Of a DNA stretch of 35,794 nucleotides, positions 32,913 to 35,794 are shown piece after piece; position 1 is the stretch's first letter, and each line of letters begins with the position of its first letter. Under the pieces are notes generated by a model, which worked only from the letters and a program-made list of their open reading frames with translations, did no database searches and was not told where the DNA came from. This DNA comes from Rubellimicrobium sp. (GTDB lineage: Bacteria; Pseudomonadota; Alphaproteobacteria; Rhodobacterales; Rhodobacteraceae), in contig JADYZU010000009.1 in the NCBI GenBank assembly GCA_020852925.1, forward strand, positions 1 to 35,794, given 5' to 3'. The translations under genes and the position numbers were made by a program.

Positions 32913-33773
32913 ATGAGTCGCATCGTCCATGTCAACGGAAAATGGCTGCCCGAGGCGGCGGCCAGCGTTCCTGTCTTTGACCGGGGGTTCCTCATGGCCG
33001 ATGGCGTCTATGAGGTGACCAGCGTCCTTGACGGGCGGCTGGTCGATTTCGCCGGGCACATGGCGCGGCTGGCGCGGTCGCTGGATGCGCTGGGCATCGT
33101 CAATCCGCACGATGATGCGGGGTGGCTTGCGCTCCACCGCGAGGCGGTCGCGCGCAACGCCCTGGTCGAGGGTGCGGTCTATCTTCAGGTGACGCGCGGC
33201 AGCGCCGGCGACCGCGATTTCGCCTATCCGCCTGCGGGCACGCCGCCCACGGTCGTGCTGTTCACCCAGTCGAAGCCGGGCCTGGCCGACAATCCGGCGG
33301 CGCGCAGCGGCTGGAAGGTGATTTCCGTCCCCGACATCCGCTGGGGCCGGCGCGACATCAAGACGGTGCAGCTTCTCTATCCCGCCATGGCCAAGATGAT
33401 GGCGCGCGAGGCCGGCGCCGATGACGCCTGGTTCGTCGAGGAAGGCCTTGTCACCGAGGGGTCGTCGAACAACGCCTGGATCGTGGCGAACGGGCGGCTG
33501 ATCACGCGGGCGCTGTCGCCGGAAATCCTGCACGGCATCACCCGCGCCGCGGTCATGCGCCTTGCCGCCGAGATGCAGATGGAGGTCGAGGAGCGCGCCT
33601 TCACCATCGCCGAGGCGCAGGCCGCCGACGAGGCCCTTGTCACTTCGGCCACGGCCTTTGTCATGCCGGTGGTGGCGATCGACGGCGTGGATCTGGGATC
33701 GGGGCGGCCCGGTCCGGTGGTCACGCGGCTGCGCGCGATCTACATTGAGGAGATGCGCCGCGCCGCGATCTGA
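32913..33773 (+). CDS. dat: D-amino-acid aminotransferase (PLP fold-type IV)
   Basis: A 286-residue aminotransferase. The PLP lysine is Lys150 (WGRRDIKTVQLLYP) and the cofactor-binding Glu182 is in LVTEGSSNNAWIV. FDRGFLMADGVYEVTSVLDG is the class-IV N-terminal signature, and YLQVTRGSAGDRDFAYP is typical for D-Ala aminotransferases. The enzyme makes D-glutamate or D-alanine for peptidoglycan, or degrades D-amino acids. AGGTGA lies before the ATG with good spacing. It is divergent from the UDG operon over 138 bp. Confidence 0.92.
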   Translation: MSRIVHVNGKWLPEAAASVPVFDRGFLMADGVYEVTSVLDGRLVDFAGHMARLARSLDALGIVNPHDDAGWLALHREAVARNALVEGAVYLQVTRGSAGDRDFAYPPAGTPPTVVLFTQSKPGLADNPAARSGWKVISVPDIRWGRRDIKTVQLLYPAMAKMMAREAGADDAWFVEEGLVTEGSSNNAWIVANGRLITRALSPEILHGITRAAVMRLAAEMQMEVEERAFTIAEAQAADEALVTSATAFVMPVVAIDGVDLGSGRPGPVVTRLRAIYIEEMRRAAI

Positions 33774-33817
33774 CCCTTTCCCCCCACGCCCCCCCGCGCG
33801 GGTCGGGCGTCGGGGCC

Positions 33818-34246
33818 TCAGGGCGCCTCGAGAGTGGCGTTGATGCAGCCGGTCGCGGGGTCAAGGATCTGACCTGCCCAGGATTCGGGTGTGACGAGGT
33901 CAGGGCGCTCGAAAGCGGCGCAAAGGCTGAACCCCCGTGCCGAAGTGCGCGCATAGGCATAGGGCACGCCGCTCTGGGGATCGCTCAGCGGCGGCTCGCT
34001 CAGGCAGCGGTCGTCAGGGGCCAGGGCTTCGGGCAGCGCGCCGCCATCGGCCGCCGCCACGCAGCGCACGAAATCCACCAGCCGGCGCAGATCGTCCAGC
34101 CGGGCGCCATCGCGCGCCTCGGCCCGGCCCGAGAGCGGCCCGCCGATGACCCAGAGCGCGGCCGCCACCGCCGCGACCGACAGCAGCACCAGTCCAAGGC
34201 GCCCGGCACGGGCAAGGCGCGGGGAATCGGGGGCGGGTTCAGTCAT
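33818..34246 (-). CDS. Small membrane-anchored periplasmic protein, unknown
   Basis: A 142-residue protein with one N-terminal membrane segment (LGLVLLSVAAVAAALWVIG), followed by a periplasmic domain with four cysteines (VDFVRCVAA, DDRCLSEPP, FSLCAAFER, ATGCINAT). LSDPQSGVPYAYARTS is the most distinctive part. It follows the DUF5671-like membrane gene with an 8-bp overlap, so the two are likely partners. I do not recognise a named domain. The start is placed at MTEPAPDSPRLARAG. Confidence 0.75.
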   Translation of the reverse strand: MTEPAPDSPRLARAGRLGLVLLSVAAVAAALWVIGGPLSGRAEARDGARLDDLRRLVDFVRCVAAADGGALPEALAPDDRCLSEPPLSDPQSGVPYAYARTSARGFSLCAAFERPDLVTPESWAGQILDPATGCINATLEAP

Positions 34247-34847
34247 GGCGCCGCTCCTGCATGGCGAGGATGACAAGGGCCGCCACCGCCGCCACCAGCA
34301 GCGCCTTGAGCACGAATCCCAGGGTCATGTCGCCCTGGAGAAAGCGGTAGACGATCGCCAGCGCATCCCCAAGCAGCGCGATCGCGGCCAGGAACACCGC
34401 CAGATGCCCGATCCAGACCGACAGGGCCGCGCGTCTCTGCCCCGCGGCCGGGCGGGTGCGCGCCCCGGACCACAGCCACAGCGGCACGAACACCACCAGC
34501 GCCGCCACCAGCCAGCGCAATTCCGCCATCCGCCAGACCAGTTGCCGCTGTTCCTCGGGCAGCCAGATGTCGACCAGCGTGATCAGGAGTTGCACAAGCT
34601 GCGTGGCGACCATGCCAAGCGCGATCAGGTGCAGCCCCTCGACCAGCGCCATCCCGGCGCTGAGCGCGGCGCGTTCGCGGCGTGGCACCGGCGGCAGGCC
34701 GGGCCGCAGATCCCAGGCCCCGAGCGCGCCCGCCACCTCGTCCGCACTCCAGCCAGCCGCGGCGAGGGCGGCGGCGATCTCCTCGGGGCCGTGCCCCTGG
34801 GACAGGGCGGTGCGGGTGAACAGGTGCAGGTCTGACTGACGGGACAT
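34239..34847 (-). CDS. DUF5671-like four-helix membrane protein
   Basis: A 202-residue protein. The first 50 residues form a small helical, UBA-like region (FTRTALSQGHGPEEIAAALA, GWSADEVAGALGAW). Four hydrophobic segments follow (LHLIALGMVATQLVQLLITL, LVAALVVFVPLWLWSG, IGHLAVFLAAIALLGDALAI, FVLKALLVAAVAALVILAM). This layout matches DUF5671 proteins, although the sequence is divergent. It overlaps the next gene by 8 bp, and its product may form a complex with it. The function is unknown. Confidence 0.7.
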   Translation of the reverse strand: MSRQSDLHLFTRTALSQGHGPEEIAAALAAAGWSADEVAGALGAWDLRPGLPPVPRRERAALSAGMALVEGLHLIALGMVATQLVQLLITLVDIWLPEEQRQLVWRMAELRWLVAALVVFVPLWLWSGARTRPAAGQRRAALSVWIGHLAVFLAAIALLGDALAIVYRFLQGDMTLGFVLKALLVAAVAALVILAMQERRHD

Positions 34848-34927
34848 GGCACATTCCGGACCGGGCCTCCGGCGCAGGCTAGGGCCGCGCGCCCCCCGCG
34901 GTCAATGGTGGCGCAACGTCCCGGGCC

Positions 34928-35578
34928 TCAGGGCAGAAGCCCGGCGATGCGCGCCCCCTCGAGCAGACTCGTCGCGGTGATCTGCGCGCCGCGAAAGCTG
35001 GGCTGGCGCTGATCGGGGACCAGCACGCAGGTCATGCCCGCCGCGACCGCGCCCCGGGCGCCGGGGTCGGAATCCTCGAACACGAGACAGCGCGCCGGAT
35101 CGACGCCCAGGGTCGCGGCCGCGTGCAGGAACAGGTCAGGCGCGGGCTTGGGCAGGCGCACGCGGTCGCGGCCGTGAACATGTTCGGGCACGAAGAACCG
35201 CCCGATCCCCGCGCGCGAGAGGTGATCGCGCGCCACCGGCGTGCGCGAATTGGTGGCGACCGCGCGCGGCATGGCGATCAGCTCGAGATGGGTGAGAAGT
35301 TCGCTCGCCCCCGGGCGCAGCGGGATCCCCTCGGCCAGGCGCCGGGCCAGGGTGCGGTCCCATTCGGCCTCGTACTCGGCCATGACGAAACCGTCTCCAT
35401 AGGCCGCGCGCAGGATCGGCGCCCCTTCGGCACTGACGGATCCGACCATGGATTCGAGCAGGTCGCGCCGCGCCGGCAGATCGAGCGCGACCATCGCCGC
35501 AAGACCGGATTCGATCACCATCCGCTCCGTCTCGAGGAGCGTGCCGTCCATGTCGAAGATCACCGCTTGCCAATGCAT
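34928..35578 (-). CDS. HAD-superfamily hydrolase, beta-phosphoglucomutase-like phosphatase
   Basis: A 216-residue HAD-IA protein. Motif I is FDMDGTLLETE with Asp9 and Asp11, motif II is AVATNSRTPVA, motif III is the Lys in RLPKPAPDLFLHAA, and motif IV is CLVFEDSDPGARGA. The cap domain is the small helical type. The start MHWQAVIFDMDG is preceded by GCAGGAC; a longer frame runs into the palindromic repeat and is spurious. The substrate is a sugar or nucleotide phosphate, not determined. It lies 80 bp upstream of the DUF5671-like gene on the same strand, possibly in one transcript. Confidence 0.92.
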   Translation of the reverse strand: MHWQAVIFDMDGTLLETERMVIESGLAAMVALDLPARRDLLESMVGSVSAEGAPILRAAYGDGFVMAEYEAEWDRTLARRLAEGIPLRPGASELLTHLELIAMPRAVATNSRTPVARDHLSRAGIGRFFVPEHVHGRDRVRLPKPAPDLFLHAAATLGVDPARCLVFEDSDPGARGAVAAGMTCVLVPDQRQPSFRGAQITATSLLEGARIAGLLP

Positions 35579-35680
35579 GTCCTGCCAGCCTCCAGCTTGC
35601 CTGCCCCGAAGGACGGAGCCTATCACCCCCGGCGCCCGGGGGGAACACGCGCGCAAGACCTGCCCGGGACCGCGCCCGGT

Positions 35681-35794
35681 CCGGGCGGAGCAGGGGGGCT
35701 CTGCCCCCCGCCGCCCTGCGGGCGCCTCCCCCCGGGATATTTGGAGACAGATGAAAGCGCAGCCGTGCTCCTTCATCTTTGCCCGAAATACCCC
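35681..35794. repeat. Palindromic intergenic repeat, copy 2 (inverted, cut by the window edge)
   Basis: Reverse-complemented, it reads GGGGTATTTCGGGCAAAGATGA, then TTTCATCTGTCTCCAAATATCC, then a GC-rich tail, matching copy 1 in module order and most bases. The loop differs (GGAGCACGGCTGCGC here against GGGGCCCC in copy 1). The core spans 35734-35794. It lies upstream of the HAD gene. Confidence 0.85.

Noticed and set aside
33774..33817. C-run and CCCGCGCGGG palindrome between the aminotransferase and the small anchored protein.
   Set aside because: The palindrome is too short and has no following T-run or longer stem, so I do not call a terminator.
35579..35776. N-terminal extension of the HAD phosphatase frame.
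   Set aside because: The extension translates the palindromic repeat (copy 2). The good ribosome binding site and the family N-terminus both fit the ATG at 35578.

Overview
The window is very GC-rich DNA with strong G/C preference at third codon positions, tightly packed genes and many 1-8 bp start/stop overlaps. Several features point to an alphaproteobacterium of the Rhodobacterales (Paracoccaceae-like): a Cys-poor family-4-like uracil-DNA glycosylase next to moaB, a separate glcD-glcE-glcF set, a MoxR/DUF58/DUF4159 operon beside DUF1285, a nadD-dacB pair, and palindromic GGGTATTTGGGCAAAGATGAA-type intergenic repeats. The species cannot be named from this sequence. I saw no tRNA, rRNA, CRISPR array, IS element or phage gene.

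Layout. 1-647 (-): decayed metallophosphoesterase gene, with an in-frame stop, an apparent internal deletion and a frameshift. 960-7833 (-): MoxR ATPase, DUF58 protein, BatA/DUF4159 membrane protein and a vWA/GATase-like membrane protein, nearly all overlapping. 7891-9276 (+): DUF1285 protein and hydroxypyruvate isomerase. 9371-11771 (+): GT21-like glycosyltransferase, DedA-family membrane protein and GT2 glycosyltransferase, translationally coupled, a candidate glycolipid cluster. 11768-13033 (-): glycerate 2-kinase. 13440-14480 (+): YghZ-type aldo/keto reductase. 14583-17562 (+): TolB-like beta-propeller, nadD and dacB, coupled. 17582-20208 (-): ECF sigma factor and a membrane-anchored vWA protein, coupled. 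20388-24228 (+): glcDEF. 24282-27216 (+): secreted trypsin-like protease and a phospholipase D-like lipoprotein. 27275-28708 (-): exported patatin. 28882-29820 (+): L,D-transpeptidase. 29839-30177 (-): cupin. 30278-30664 (+): small membrane protein. 30674-32774 (-): UDG, LysE-type exporter and MoaB. 32913-33773 (+): D-amino-acid aminotransferase. 33818-35578 (-): HAD phosphatase, DUF5671-like membrane protein and a small anchored protein.

Two themes stand out. The first is C2/C3 acid metabolism: GlcDEF makes glyoxylate, and Hyi and glycerate 2-kinase catalyse two later steps of the glyoxylate-tartronate semialdehyde-glycerate route (gcl and glxR are not in the window). The second is envelope biology: two separate vWA-domain systems, DacB, an L,D-transpeptidase, three glycosyltransferase/DedA genes, and a run of exported hydrolases (protease, PLD, patatin).

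Non-coding structure includes two copies of a long palindromic repeat (13203-13322 and the right edge), several 12-15 bp tandem duplications at gene ends, and perfect hairpins at convergent gene junctions.
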